A stretch of 64,000 nt of DNA from Maricaulis sp. (GCA_017643585.1 JAEPND010000011.1:1-64000); one strand, 5' to 3'; positions 17,665-27,426 are shown, counted from the stretch's first letter. Notes: a model not told the origin generated them from the letters alone. Made by a program: numbers and translations.

Positions 17665-18075
17665 GGGCTCTCGCTATGACTGGGCGGAAACCGCCAGGAA
17701 CTGAAGCCACACAGAGTGTGTGATGCGAGGGGCGTCTAACGCGGATGGACAGTGCTTGTCTACTCTTGGGTCAATGTGCCAATTCACCGCCCATTTTTCC
17801 GCAGGTGCGAACAAATTTCCCTCAAACGCAGCCAAACAAGCAATATTGCTCGCTCAGGACCTCGCCCAGATCAGCCCTCGGGGCTGTGAAAAATACAGCG
17901 GCCTGCCATAGACAAATGGTGGGGTTTCATAGGTTTGCGCTAACGCAAGCCCGTCGGCCTGCCGGTGCGAGATCACCAGCTCAGCCCCGCCGGTGCGAGC
18001 CCGATCTGCCATTTCCGGGTTCGCAGAGGGTCAAATGTGAACTAATTTCCCAGCGAAACCGCTTTTGAGGAAAAA
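17665..18075. promoter_or_regulatory. Divergent bkd/bkdR control region
   Basis: 411 bases without a convincing gene. Two direct copies of a GAAC-WAATTTCCC element occur at 17808-17821 (gcgaacaaatttccc) and 18039-18051 (tgaactaatttccc), one toward each end. An 11-bp direct repeat GCCGGTGCGAG is at 17961-17971 and 17989-17999. The first pair are candidate Lrp sites; this is inference. Confidence 0.45.
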
Positions 18076-18555
18076 ATGATCGCAGCCCTGGATAATATCG
18101 ACGTTCGTATTCTTGAAGCTCTGCAAGAGGATGCGGGCCAATCGGTCGCCGAAGTGGCTGAAAAGGTCGGCCTGACCCCCTCTCCTTGCTGGCGTCGCAT
18201 TCGCCGCCTGGAAACCGAGGGAATCATCAAGCGCCGCTCGATCCAGCTGGACCGCCGCGCCATCGGTCTGATGTTCACCGCCTATATCGAGGTGAAAATC
18301 GCCCCGGCTCGCCGCGCCAATTACGACAAGTTCGAAGACGCCATCCAGAGCTTTGACGAAGTCACGGAAGCTGTGACGATGACAGGTCCCTATGACTATC
18401 TGGTCAAGGTCGTGATGCCTGATATCGACAGCTATAACGACTTCATCTCCGACAAGCTGATCCCGCTTGATGTCATCGGCGATTTCCGCACGTCCGTGCA
18501 GATCCGCAACGTCAAGGACGGCCGCGGCCTGCCACTCGGACATATCGAGGGCTGA
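18076..18555 (+). CDS. bkdR: Lrp/AsnC family regulator, BkdR-like
   Basis: 159 residues: winged HTH (about 5-60, SVAEVAEKVGLTPSPCWRRIRRLE) and RAM domain (about 70-145). It is divergent from the bkd operon. In Pseudomonas, BkdR is an Lrp homologue that activates bkd in response to branched-chain amino acids, so the same role is likely by position. It may be co-transcribed with the next gene, 19 bases downstream. Confidence 0.85.
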   Translation: MIAALDNIDVRILEALQEDAGQSVAEVAEKVGLTPSPCWRRIRRLETEGIIKRRSIQLDRRAIGLMFTAYIEVKIAPARRANYDKFEDAIQSFDEVTEAVTMTGPYDYLVKVVMPDIDSYNDFISDKLIPLDVIGDFRTSVQIRNVKDGRGLPLGHIEG

Positions 18556-18574
18556 TCGCCACAAGGAGCGCGCG

Positions 18575-19024
18575 ATGAACTGGGAAACCGCCTATTCCGT
18601 GCTCAACCTTCTGGTTGTTCCAGCCTGGGTCTTGCTGATCCTGTTGCCCGGCAACGCGCTGACCCGGCGCCTGGTCCACAGCGGCCTCTACCCGCTGGCC
18701 TTCGGGCTGATCTATGTCCTCTCACTCGGCGCAGGGGTATTTTTCGGTGTCTCCGATCCCAATGCCGGCATGTCCGATATCGGCGGGGTGATGAGCCTGT
18801 TTGACCATCCCAACGGGATCATCACGGGCTGGACGCATTTCCTGGTGTTCGATCTGTTCGTCGGCAGCTGGATCGCCCGCGATGCCCGTCGGCGCGCCAT
18901 GCCACACCTGTTGATCGTTCCCGCGCTGGTCTTCAGCTTCACCTTCGGGCCGATCGGATTGCTCATCTACATGATGATCCGGCTGATGCGGGGTGAAGGG
19001 CTGAGCCTGGACGAGAGCCAATAA
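18575..19024 (+). CDS. ABA4-like (DUF4281) integral membrane protein
   Basis: 149 residues with four hydrophobic helices (about 8-26, 35-57, 80-98, 110-138). The segments GVMSLFDHPNGIITGWTHFLVFDLFVGSWIARDARRR and PHLLIVPALVFSFTFGPIGLLIYMMIR match the ABA4 family. Plant ABA4 is needed for neoxanthin formation; bacterial members are uncharacterised or linked to carotenoids. The start follows AAGGAG. No carotenoid gene is in the window. Confidence 0.75.
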   Translation: MNWETAYSVLNLLVVPAWVLLILLPGNALTRRLVHSGLYPLAFGLIYVLSLGAGVFFGVSDPNAGMSDIGGVMSLFDHPNGIITGWTHFLVFDLFVGSWIARDARRRAMPHLLIVPALVFSFTFGPIGLLIYMMIRLMRGEGLSLDESQ

Positions 19025-19025
19025 A

Positions 19026-19056
19026 AAGGGCGGCGCCATACGGCACCGCCCTCTTT
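19026..19056. terminator. Bidirectional terminator between ABA4-like gene and thiolase
   Basis: AGGGCGGCGCC (19027-19037) pairs with GGCACCGCCCT (19042-19052) apart from one mismatch. A5 on the left and CTTT on the right let it end both convergent genes. Confidence 0.8.
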
Positions 19057-19076
19057 GATCTTGTGACAGGCAGACC

Positions 19077-20267
19077 CTACTGCATGCGCTCGACAGCAAC
19101 CGCCGTAGCTTCGCCGCCGCCGATGCAGAGCGAGGCAACACCCTTGGTCTTGCCCTGTTTTTCCATCGCCGCCAGCAGCGTCACCATGATACGCGCGCCA
19201 GACGCGCCGATCGGGTGACCCAGGGCGCAGGCGCCGCCATTGACGTTGACTTTGTCATGGCTGAGGCCGAGTTCCTTCATGGCGATCATTGGAACGACGG
19301 CGAAGGCCTCGTTGATCTCCCACAGCTCGACATCATCAACCGTCCAGCCAGCACGCTCGACAGCCTTGCGCATGGCCGGGACCGGTGCAGTGGTGAAATA
19401 GGCTGGCTCGTGCGCGTGCGCTGCGGTGGCAACGATCTTGGCGATCGGCTTGAGGCCGCGGCGCTCGGCTTCGGACTGGCGCATCAGGACGAGTGCGGCT
19501 GCACCGTCAGAGATGGCGGAGGCATTCGCCGCAGTCACCGTGCCGTCCTTGGAAAAGGCCGGGCGCAGGTTCGGGATCTTGTCCGGCATGGCCTTGCGCG
19601 GCAGTTCGTCGGTCTCAACAGAGATCTCGCCCTTGCGGGTCTTGATGGTGACCGGTGTGATCTCGCGCTTGAAGTCACCTTCCTCGGTCGCGCGCTGGGC
19701 GCGGGCCAGGGTTTCCAGCGCGTAGGCATCCTGCTGCTCACGCGTGAACTGGTACTCATTGGCGATCATGTCGGCGAAATTGCCCATCGGCGCCTTTTCA
19801 TAGGCGTCCTCGAGACCATCCTGGGCCATGTGGTCCTTGACGGTGTCATGGCCATATTTGAAGCCGCCACGGTGGGAGGGCAGCATGTGCGGGGCCTGGG
19901 TCATGCTCTCCATGCCACCGGCGATGATGATGTCGGCATCACCCGCCATGATGGCTGCGCGGCCCATGATGGCCGCCTGCATGCCGGAACCACACATCTT
20001 GTTCAGCGTGGTGGCTTCGACGGAGTTGGGCATGCCGGCCTTGAGCGCCGCCTGGCGGCCCGGGGCCTGGCCCTGGCCAGCCATCAGAACATTGCCCATC
20101 AGGATCTGGTCGACATCGTCACCGGCAACACCGGCTTCTTCCATGGCTGCCTTGACGGCTACTGCGCCCAGCTCGTTGGCACTCTCGCTGCCGAGCTCGC
20201 CCAGCAGCCCACCCATGGGGGTGCGGGCCATGCCCACGATGACGACGGGATCGTCCATTGCGCTCAT
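19077..20267 (-). CDS. Acetyl-CoA acetyltransferase (thiolase)
   Basis: A 396-residue type II thiolase. The nucleophile is Cys92 in [10 protein letters not shown]. Catalytic His351 lies in [16 protein letters not shown] and Cys381 in CIGGGEA. It condenses two acetyl-CoA or cleaves acetoacetyl-CoA. The position next to branched-chain degradation suggests a catabolic role, for example on leucine or isoleucine products; a PhaA role in polyhydroxybutyrate synthesis is the alternative. Start set at MSAMDD behind GAGGAG. Confidence 0.93.
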   Translation of the reverse strand: MSAMDDPVVIVGMARTPMGGLLGELGSESANELGAVAVKAAMEEAGVAGDDVDQILMGNVLMAGQGQAPGRQAALKAGMPNSVEATTLNKMCGSGMQAAIMGRAAIMAGDADIIIAGGMESMTQAPHMLPSHRGGFKYGHDTVKDHMAQDGLEDAYEKAPMGNFADMIANEYQFTREQQDAYALETLARAQRATEEGDFKREITPVTIKTRKGEISVETDELPRKAMPDKIPNLRPAFSKDGTVTAANASAISDGAAALVLMRQSEAERRGLKPIAKIVATAAHAHEPAYFTTAPVPAMRKAVERAGWTVDDVELWEINEAFAVVPMIAMKELGLSHDKVNVNGGACALGHPIGASGARIMVTLLAAMEKQGKTKGVASLCIGGGEATAVAVERMQ

Positions 20268-20311
20268 TTCAAATCTCCTCCGGTTCGCCATTCGGCGTTA
20301 AGCTGGCGCGC

Positions 20312-20827
20312 ATGATCAAATTATGCGGCACCGCGTCAAGCCTTTTCGCAGCTGCAGCACAAGCGCTGCGGGCGCGACCGAACCGTGTTCAATGGGGTCA
20401 AACACTTCTTATTTCAGCGCTATTTACGCTCACGGCAGGCTATGTGGGGTTATCTGAAAACCTGTTCAAGTTTGCACTGACTGATGAATGGCAGGCATTC
20501 GCCGTTGTTGCGCTCGCCGCAATCCTTGTTCCAAGCCTGTTTGAAGAAGTGGTTTTCCGGGTCTGGATGGGCGGAAAACAGGGCTGGCTGCGTGCAACGG
20601 CAGCGATCAGCGCCTTCGTGCTCTGGCACCCGTTTCAGGTCTGGCTGAATCTGCCCCTGGCCCAACCGCTCTTCCTGGAACCGGTCTTCCTTGTCATCAC
20701 GGGCATGCTGGGGCTGGCCTGTACGATCGCATATCGGATCAGCGGCTCGGTCTGGCCGCCAGTTTTCATTCACTGGATCACGGTGATTGCCTGGAAGGGC
20801 CTAACCGTCCCGGTCACAGGCCTCTGA
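20312..20827 (+). CDS. CPBP family intramembrane metalloprotease
   Basis: 171 residues with about four transmembrane segments. The three family motifs are visible: EEVVFR (EExxxR), FVLWH (FxxxH) and FIHW (HxxxB), which bind zinc in CAAX/Abi proteases. Prokaryotic members cleave membrane peptides or modify surface proteins; no partner is visible. The start at 20312 is uncertain because no good ribosome site is seen. It overlaps the convergent next gene by 27 bases. Confidence 0.75.
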   Translation: MIKLCGTASSLFAAAAQALRARPNRVQWGQTLLISALFTLTAGYVGLSENLFKFALTDEWQAFAVVALAAILVPSLFEEVVFRVWMGGKQGWLRATAAISAFVLWHPFQVWLNLPLAQPLFLEPVFLVITGMLGLACTIAYRISGSVWPPVFIHWITVIAWKGLTVPVTGL

Positions 20828-21538
20828 ATCGCCCAGCGTGCAGGCGCGCTCATAAAGCTCGGCGGCGCGACGTTCACGGCGGTCCGTTGGCTGATAACCA
20901 TCCCGGCCACGCGCATACATGTCCGCCAGGGTCCGGCAGGAAATAGCGTCGGACATCGTGCAGGCCGCCTCGCAATAGGGCCGTTTGCGCATATATCCCG
21001 GGCGATTGCCGTGACAGGCCGAGATATAGGAGTCTTGTGGGTCAGCTCCCGTCGTGGCCTCGACATCGGCTCGGCGCGCGCAGCCATCACTGAAGCCAGC
21101 CCGGCAGGACCGGTCGGCATAATCCCAGGCGCGCTCCATTTCACCGAGCTCGTAATACTCGCTCGCTGCCTGCCAGCAGGCCATGGTGGAATTGTTTTCA
21201 CACCCGGCCTCGACCATCGGCAGGAACCGCGCACGATCCGCCCGCACCGGCGCATAGGGATTGGGTTCCAGCCGGCGTTCGAACTTCCAGCACGACCCGT
21301 CCAGCCCGAGCGAGCAGGCATACACGTGCATGTCGACATTGCGTTGGGTCAGCCAGGACTGGCTGTCCTGTCGCATCCACAGAGAGATCGCATAGCCACA
21401 CGCCCACTTGTCGCCGGCATCACAATTGGCCAGGTGTTCCTGCAGGCGCTCCTCGACGTCGTAATACTGGCCTTGCGCAGGCAGAGCCAGAACCAGAAAC
21501 GCGAACAGCGCCAGAAGATTACGGATCATTCCCCTCAT
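20801..21538 (-). CDS. Secreted Cys-rich protein with Sel1-like units
   Basis: About 245 residues with a signal peptide (LLALFAFLVLALPAQGQ) and repeated units of about 35 residues of the form A-C-x-x-G-D-x-x-A-C, for example NCDAGDKWACGYA, EAGCENNSTMACWQAA, RSCRAGFSDGCARRA, EAACTMSDAISCRTLA and RACTLGDSEACDR. Paired cysteines at fixed spacing suggest a disulfide-stapled helical-repeat rod like Sel1/HcpA proteins. Likely periplasmic; partner unknown. The start among nearby ATGs (21528 or 21538) is unclear. Confidence 0.7.
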   Translation of the reverse strand: MRGMIRNLLALFAFLVLALPAQGQYYDVEERLQEHLANCDAGDKWACGYAISLWMRQDSQSWLTQRNVDMHVYACSLGLDGSCWKFERRLEPNPYAPVRADRARFLPMVEAGCENNSTMACWQAASEYYELGEMERAWDYADRSCRAGFSDGCARRADVEATTGADPQDSYISACHGNRPGYMRKRPYCEAACTMSDAISCRTLADMYARGRDGYQPTDRRERRAAELYERACTLGDSEACDRDG

Positions 21539-21648
21539 GCCGGGCAGGATAGCGCAGCGCGAGAGGTGATCAAGCGGCATCACGACGGCCAACTTGACCT
21601 CCGCATCGTCTTCTATCAAAAACTTGAATCCCCAAAAGGCTGTCCAAT

Positions 21649-22296
21649 ATGTTGAGCGCACTTTTAGTTGCATTACTAACCTCCGCGACCCAGTTGGATG
21701 CGGAATTTGACAGAATTGCCGACTGTTACGTCACCACACTAACCTACAGTCGGCAGTTAGCGGGCTCGCAAAGCGAAGAGATGTACAACGGCCATCTCGC
21801 CTACGATCGGCTTTGGAGGAACACCGCACCCAATCAGGGCTTTCCATCGGGCGCAGCAGCGTTCCAGGACCTCCGCGAGAGGGACGATGCTTTCCGCGAA
21901 TTGTTGCAATCAGATCCCGAAGGCGGCCGCGAAACTGCCCTAGCCTGCTATGCTGAGGTCTTGCCAAACTCAAACGTATTCGAAACGGAGGCGGCACCCC
22001 TTCCCGTGACTTTCGAGGAGAGCATGCAGTGCTATTCTGCCATCTTGAACTACACCCACTATATCGACCGCAATGATGCCGAAACTGGCATGGCCATCAA
22101 TCAGTGGGACCGATGGATGAGTCGCGCCGGCCGAGACGAAGGGATGTCGCAGGGTGAAATGGCGATGGCGCTCGTCCGCTCCGATCAAGACTATGACGAG
22201 ATGGCGCAATCCCAACCTGACCAACTAACACGTGAGGCTCTTGCGTGCGCCACCCGAGTGACCGAGATCGACGGCACGGCAAACAAGTCACGCTAA
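21649..22296 (+). CDS. Hypothetical secreted protein with an internal duplication
   Basis: 215 residues with a short N-terminal hydrophobic segment ([14 protein letters not shown]). The rest is two related halves of about 90 residues: each opens with D/Q-C-Y-x-x-x-L-x-Y, has a central M-x-x-x-x-x-x-Y/W-D-R-x-W motif and closes with R-E-x-A-L-A-C. Each half carries two Cys that could pair. No family recognised. It overlaps the convergent mnmA by 4 bases at the stop codons. Confidence 0.7.
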   Translation: MLSALLVALLTSATQLDAEFDRIADCYVTTLTYSRQLAGSQSEEMYNGHLAYDRLWRNTAPNQGFPSGAAAFQDLRERDDAFRELLQSDPEGGRETALACYAEVLPNSNVFETEAAPLPVTFEESMQCYSAILNYTHYIDRNDAETGMAINQWDRWMSRAGRDEGMSQGEMAMALVRSDQDYDEMAQSQPDQLTREALACATRVTEIDGTANKSR

Positions 22297-23507
22297 CCAA
22301 TCAACGTCACACCACCCGAGCTTGCCTTGCCCGCGGTCGAGGCGATCCAGCCGCCACCGAGCACACGATCTTCATCGTCCGGGGAGTAGAAGACACAGGC
22401 CTGACCCGGTGCGACGCCTTCCTCGCCCTCTGCGAGAACGACACCCACACGCTCGCCATCCACCGACAGCGCGGCCGGAACCGGCGGGCGGGTTGAGCGG
22501 ACTTTCACGCGCACGGGTGCGCCATCGGCAATCGCGTCCGCGCCCAGCCAGTTGACGTCATTGAGCTTGATGCGATTGACGGCCAACGCCTCGCGAGGAC
22601 CGACCACGACCTGGGCCTGCTCAGCATCCAGTCGCACGACATAGAGCGGGTCACCGGCGGCAATGCCCAGACCGCGACGCTGACCGACCGTATAACGGAT
22701 CACGCCTTCATGGCGGCCCAGCGCGCGGCCATCGACATGCACGATTTCACCGGGACGCGAGGCGCCGGGACGGATTTTCTCGACGATGTCGACATAACGC
22801 CCTTCCGGCACAAAACAGATATCCTGACTATCCGGCTTGTCGGCCACGACCAGACCAAAGGCCTCGGCCAGCTGGCGGGTCTGGTCCTTGTTGAGATGGC
22901 CCAGCGGGAAGCGCAGGAAGTCCAGCTGTTCATGCGTGGTCGCGAACAGGAAGTAGGACTGGTCCTTGCCCTTGTCCGCGGCCCGACGAAGCTGCGCCCC
23001 GTCATTGCCCATGGCGCGCTGGATATAATGCCCCGTCGCCATACAGGCCGCACCCAGTTCGCGCGCGGTCTTCAACAAGTCGGCGAATTTCACCGTCTGG
23101 TTACAGCGCACACAGGGAATGGGCGTGAACCCGGCAAGATAGGTATCGGCAAATTCCTCGATCACCGCTTCGCGGAAGCGGCTTTCATAGTCCAGCACAT
23201 AGTGCGGGAAGCCGCATTCCTCGGCGACACGCTTGGCGTCATAAATGTCCTGACCGGCGCAACAGGCGCCCTTTTTCTGGATCGCCGCGCCGTGGTCATA
23301 GAGCTGCAGCGTCACACCGACGACGTCATATCCCAGATGATGCAACAGGGCCGCCGTCACCGAGCTGTCGACGCCACCGGACATGGCCACAACAACACGA
23401 TGGTCAGCCGGATCGCCGCCCAGTCCCAGCGGATCGCCGGAGAGGTCGAGTTCGCAAAGCAGGTCATCAACGGCCGCACGCGCGCCGTCGGTCGTATTCA
23501 CAGTCAT
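22293..23507 (-). CDS. mnmA: tRNA-uridine 2-sulfurtransferase MnmA
   Basis: 404 residues. It adds the 2-thio group to U34 of Lys, Glu and Gln tRNAs. Seen: the PP-loop [15 protein letters not shown], the first catalytic Cys in [13 protein letters not shown], the second in [15 protein letters not shown] and the C-terminal beta-barrel ([38 protein letters not shown]). The N-terminal 38 residues are an extension usual in alphaproteobacteria. Confidence 0.95.
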   Translation of the reverse strand: MTVNTTDGARAAVDDLLCELDLSGDPLGLGGDPADHRVVVAMSGGVDSSVTAALLHHLGYDVVGVTLQLYDHGAAIQKKGACCAGQDIYDAKRVAEECGFPHYVLDYESRFREAVIEEFADTYLAGFTPIPCVRCNQTVKFADLLKTARELGAACMATGHYIQRAMGNDGAQLRRAADKGKDQSYFLFATTHEQLDFLRFPLGHLNKDQTRQLAEAFGLVVADKPDSQDICFVPEGRYVDIVEKIRPGASRPGEIVHVDGRALGRHEGVIRYTVGQRRGLGIAAGDPLYVVRLDAEQAQVVVGPREALAVNRIKLNDVNWLGADAIADGAPVRVKVRSTRPPVPAALSVDGERVGVVLAEGEEGVAPGQACVFYSPDDEDRVLGGGWIASTAGKASSGGVTLIG

Positions 23508-23592
23508 ATCGCCTCCAACGGGGTCAAGGCCCGCAGCAAACGGTTATCGGGAGGCGGCTGTATAGGGGATGCAGGCGCGTGTGGCCAGAGAG

Positions 23593-24000
23593 CTAGAAAT
23601 ACATGCCGCCAAACCATTCGGCAGAACGATCCGTCAATCCCTTGCCGAATATGAGCGTGAGTAGAAAGGCAAGAACTGCCAGAAAAACGGCAATCCCAAA
23701 TCCGGCGGCAAGCGATCCGGTCCCGAGCCACGCAAGGGGTGTAACAATCACGAGGTTCACCGCGGCAAAAATGGTCCCGCCGATCAATCGACGAAAGAAA
23801 CGTTGCGGATCGCTGAAAATGGCCAATGCGGATCCGAATGAGATGCCAAAGGCCGCCAGACCAGCCAAGCATGTCAGCCAGATTGCGCTCCCCCAGACCT
23901 GCCAGACCACAAGTCCGCCAATGGCAGCTGCGACGACAAGCGCAGGCACACCCGCGCGCTCAAACGCGTCATCGCTGGTGATTTCGCCTTGGTCCCTCAT
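23593..24000 (-). CDS. Hypothetical membrane protein
   Basis: 135 residues with about four hydrophobic segments (20-37, 40-60, 73-95, 98-118) separated by short loops, including SDPQRFFRRLIGG. No family recognised. Its start overlaps the stop of the upstream gene (ATGA), so the two membrane proteins are translationally coupled and probably act together. Confidence 0.65.
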   Translation of the reverse strand: MRDQGEITSDDAFERAGVPALVVAAAIGGLVVWQVWGSAIWLTCLAGLAAFGISFGSALAIFSDPQRFFRRLIGGTIFAAVNLVIVTPLAWLGTGSLAAGFGIAVFLAVLAFLLTLIFGKGLTDRSAEWFGGMYF

Positions 24001-24284
24001 GCACTAAAGCCACTGAACAAGTCACCGAAGAATCCGAAAATCGCGCCAAAAACTTGCCCTAACGCCGACAGAAACGCTTCAAGTATACCAGCCAATCCGG
24101 CATCTCCGGCCGCATCGCGAACTGTGGTGCCAAGCATGCCACCGCCAACTGCTGCACCGAGCACCGTCCACGGCAAGATCGCGAAGGTCACACCGAGCTC
24201 CAGCACGAAAAACAGGAATGCGATCAATGCGCCCAAGGTCGCGCCGCCGATAATAGGCCGACGTCGTTTTTCCCTACGTGCCAT
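23997..24284 (-). CDS. Small glycine-rich membrane protein
   Basis: 95 residues starting MARREKRRR behind a very strong AGGGAGG site. A basic N-terminus precedes two hydrophobic Gly/Ala-rich helices (GGATLGALIAFLFFVLELGVTF; LGAAVGGGMLGTTV) and an amphipathic Phe/Gly-rich tail. No family recognised. First gene of a two-gene operon. Confidence 0.65.
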   Translation of the reverse strand: MARREKRRRPIIGGATLGALIAFLFFVLELGVTFAILPWTVLGAAVGGGMLGTTVRDAAGDAGLAGILEAFLSALGQVFGAIFGFFGDLFSGFSA

Positions 24285-24360
24285 GGATCCCTCCCTTCCA
24301 GCCTTCACACTAGAAGAAACCTGCCGCACAACAAAAGCGGGAAAATGCCAGCGAGCTTCC

Positions 24361-25275
24361 CTATCTCAGGAAGGGCAGCAGGGAGACCTGGCTGAGGGAT
24401 GAGAAAGTTCGGGCGGAGACGTCAAGTGCCGTCTGGGCCTGCTGGAACCGCGTCGCGGCGTCGGCCATGTCGACATCCTCCATCTCGCCGATGAAACGAT
24501 CGAGGAAGGTCTGGCGGTCTTCGTGACTGGCAATCAACGTGTCGACATGGGCAGCCGTGGCGCCCGCCTCACCGACCTTGGTGAAGAGATTGTCCATCGC
24601 CGAGATGATCTGGCTCACCTCGTTGAGGATAAATGTTTCCTGAGCCGAGGTCATTGGCTGCACAAACGGGCCATTCACGCCATTCTCGAAATCAACGATG
24701 CGCTTGAAACTGTCCATCAGCTCGCCACCGACCTCATTGGCCAGCAGGCCCACCTCGACGGTGATGTGCGTGTCCATCTGGACGGTCGGGCGGCGATCAT
24801 TGTGCTGGAAGGCATCGCTTGCAGCGCCCATCGGCAGGAGGTCATCCAGCTTCTCGGCATTGACCGGCAGGACGTCGGACCGTGTTCCGCCAAAGATGTA
24901 GGAACCGGCATGTCTGGTGTTGAGCGCGTTGGCCACCTTGTAGAAGGCCTCGCGCACCTCGTGCATGACGTAGTTGCCGTCCTTGGTCGTTACCGCCGTG
25001 CGCAGGTCATTGGCCGCATCGGTCAGGTTGTTCAGCGCAGTATCCTGGGCTTCCAGCCGGGCCGCGGCGCGAATGCCAGCCTGCTCATAGGCCATGGAAC
25101 GGGCCTGGGCGGCACGGGTCGCCTGCAGGGTCTCGGCCTCGTGGCCCACACCCTTGAGATCCGTCGCGCGTTTGCCGGTGATCAGCTGTTTCTGACTCTC
25201 GAACACGCTGCGCTGGGCCTTCATCAGGTCAGCCAGTGCGGACTGGTTAGCGGCGAAAGTGGAAATTCGGGTCAT
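24361..25275 (-). CDS. flgL: Flagellar hook-filament junction protein FlgL (HAP3)
   Basis: 304 residues with flagellin-like ends: an N-terminal helix region (about 1-140, TRISTFAANQSALADLMKAQ, ending near SYIFGGTRSD) and a C-terminal D0/D1 helix (about 240-304, MADAATRFQQAQTALDVSARTFSSLSQVSLLPFLR). It links the filament to FlgK at the hook. It follows flgK by 12 bases in one operon. Confidence 0.93.
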   Translation of the reverse strand: MTRISTFAANQSALADLMKAQRSVFESQKQLITGKRATDLKGVGHEAETLQATRAAQARSMAYEQAGIRAAARLEAQDTALNNLTDAANDLRTAVTTKDGNYVMHEVREAFYKVANALNTRHAGSYIFGGTRSDVLPVNAEKLDDLLPMGAASDAFQHNDRRPTVQMDTHITVEVGLLANEVGGELMDSFKRIVDFENGVNGPFVQPMTSAQETFILNEVSQIISAMDNLFTKVGEAGATAAHVDTLIASHEDRQTFLDRFIGEMEDVDMADAATRFQQAQTALDVSARTFSSLSQVSLLPFLR

Positions 25276-25287
25276 CGCTCAGGCCTC

Positions 25288-27426
25288 CTAAACGACCCGC
25301 ATCAGCGCATCAGCCATTTCCTTGGCCGCTTGCAACATGCGCGCTGAAGCGTTGTAGGACTGCTGATACATCGTCATCGCAGCCAGTTCCTCGTCCAGAT
25401 TGACCCCCTCGACATCCGCCCGTCTCTGGGCGGCTGTATCCATCAGAACGACATTGGATTCGGCCATGCTCTCGGCCCGCGCAGCGCGGGAACCAACCAC
25501 ACCGGCAAAGCGGGCGGCATAATCCTGCAGCGTCGCAGTCGACGCCGCCAGAGAACCGGCCTGGTTAAAACTTCGGGTTCCGTCCATGGCTGCCGCCAAC
25601 AGGCGACCACCACGGTTATCCCCGGTCGACAGCACGATGTCGCCGGCAACCGTGGCGCCATCGATATCCAGCTGGGCCAGGGACAAGAGTGAACTGTCGG
25701 CACGAATGCTCGATTTCACCGAGAATTCCTCGGACCGGTTGGCCTTGTCGAACAGCGTCATGCCGAACAGTTCGGACATGGATTTTTCCGAACCGGCCCG
25801 CTCGGTTGAATCGCTGACCAGGGTGACACCGAACTGTTCGAACCCCGCCACGGGGGTCTCGACCAGTCGACCCTGTGAATCCAGCGAAAAGGTCACGTAG
25901 CGGCCAACACCATTGGTGGTGTCGTTGAGGTCGGCGATCAGGTCATTGAAACTTTCGCCTGCAACGGTCGCGACGGTGATCGAGGTGACGGGCTGGCCCT
26001 GGGGCCCCACGATATCGAACGTCATCTCCTGGCCCGCCGCGAAATTGTGCGTGTCCACACCCGTCATGCCGGTTTCGTGCATGGCAATGCGATCCGCATC
26101 GACCAGATCATTCAGGCCGAAGAAATGGGAGAAACCGCGTCCGCCACGATCACTCGGCGTCGTCTCATCCTGGAGGAAGGCAATACCGTTGGCGGCACTG
26201 GTGGCGGAGACACTCAGGACACCATTGGTAAAGCTGGCCGACCCGTTGGCACCGAGGGCGGTGTCGATCGCCGTGACCAGGGATGTGACCGTCGTTCCGA
26301 TCGCAGCGGCAGCGCCGCCATCAACCGACAGCGTGCCAGCGTCGAAATCGATATCAATACGGCTCACCAGGCCGCCGGTGGCGCCCGCCACAGCCAGGGT
26401 CGTTGCGCCGGTGAAATTATGCTGGTCGTTCGGGTTGAGACCGGTATTGCGTCCCGTCAGCGTCTGCGGCGCCGGATAGGAGGATGAGTTGTTGTGTGCC
26501 TCGTTGAGGGCATCCGCGAAGGCGGCAGAGATCTCACCGAGTTCCTCGGCCATTTCGGGCAGGATCTCGTCGCGCAATTCGATCAGTCCGCGCAACTCGC
26601 CCTTCATGATGTGGCTTTGGATTTCCGTTGCCGTGCCATTGGGATTGGCAGCGGTGATACGGCCGTAATCTGTCTTGTAGGAGCCGGTTCCGGCCGGAGA
26701 ATATTGCAGCGTGGCCACGAAATTATCCAGCAACAGCACGCCGTCTTCCGTCCGGAGCACCACCCGGCCGTCCGCCTGGGGTACCGCCCTGACGTCCAAC
26801 AGGTTCGACAATTCATCGAGCAGCTCGGACTGGCGGTTCGCTGCGCCGGACGTGTCACCGCCGCCTGCGGCCATGTTCTGTACGCTCGTATTCAGCGCGA
26901 ACAGCTCATTCATCAACTGATTGGCCCGTTCAACGCCGGCGCTGATGCGGGCATCGGCCTCCTGGCGCTGGGTCTTGATTTCCAGCGACAAACGTTTCGT
27001 CTCGTCAAAGAAACTGTCGACATCGGCACCGACGGCCAAACGCGAAACAGCGAGAGACGGGTCAACACTGGCCTGTGCGATGCTCTCGAAGACCTTGTTC
27101 ATGCGCGAGAACATCGAGCCCGGATCGTCCAGCCCGCCAAATTGTGATTGCACCCGGTCAAGCGCCGTAGCGATCACGCTGGTCTGGCCGGCGGAGGAAA
27201 TCGCGTTCAGCGAGGCCACCTGGAGGAATTGGTCGGCGATGCGGGTGATGCCGTTGACCTGCACCCCCATGGCCGTTCCGCCCACATTGCGAGCGACAAG
27301 ATTGGGCGAGGTGCGCGCGTAGCCCGGCGTGTTGACGTTCGCAACATTGTTGGACGACGCCCGCATGCCAGCCTGGCTGGCACTGAGACCTGAAAGCGCG
27401 TTCCCGAGAATGCCACTCAGCGACAT
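25288..27426 (-). CDS. flgK: Flagellar hook-associated protein FlgK (HAP1)
   Basis: 712 residues. It has an N-terminal rod/hook domain with ASSNNVANVNTPGYAR, a long variable middle and a C-terminal domain with GVNLDEELAAMTMYQQSYNASARMLQ, the hallmark of FlgK. A central insertion of about 200 residues makes it longer than enteric FlgK. Start set at MSLSGILG, with GTGGAG 6 bases upstream; a GTG at 27438 is the alternative. A sigma-54 promoter about 210 bases upstream fits late flagellar expression. Confidence 0.94.
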   Translation of the reverse strand: MSLSGILGNALSGLSASQAGMRASSNNVANVNTPGYARTSPNLVARNVGGTAMGVQVNGITRIADQFLQVASLNAISSAGQTSVIATALDRVQSQFGGLDDPGSMFSRMNKVFESIAQASVDPSLAVSRLAVGADVDSFFDETKRLSLEIKTQRQEADARISAGVERANQLMNELFALNTSVQNMAAGGGDTSGAANRQSELLDELSNLLDVRAVPQADGRVVLRTEDGVLLLDNFVATLQYSPAGTGSYKTDYGRITAANPNGTATEIQSHIMKGELRGLIELRDEILPEMAEELGEISAAFADALNEAHNNSSSYPAPQTLTGRNTGLNPNDQHNFTGATTLAVAGATGGLVSRIDIDFDAGTLSVDGGAAAAIGTTVTSLVTAIDTALGANGSASFTNGVLSVSATSAANGIAFLQDETTPSDRGGRGFSHFFGLNDLVDADRIAMHETGMTGVDTHNFAAGQEMTFDIVGPQGQPVTSITVATVAGESFNDLIADLNDTTNGVGRYVTFSLDSQGRLVETPVAGFEQFGVTLVSDSTERAGSEKSMSELFGMTLFDKANRSEEFSVKSSIRADSSLLSLAQLDIDGATVAGDIVLSTGDNRGGRLLAAAMDGTRSFNQAGSLAASTATLQDYAARFAGVVGSRAARAESMAESNVVLMDTAAQRRADVEGVNLDEELAAMTMYQQSYNASARMLQAAKEMADALMRVV

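Noticed and set aside
17745-18068. 107-residue open frame between bkdA1 and bkdR
   Set aside because: No ribosome site, composition unlike a protein, and it lies across repeated candidate operator elements.
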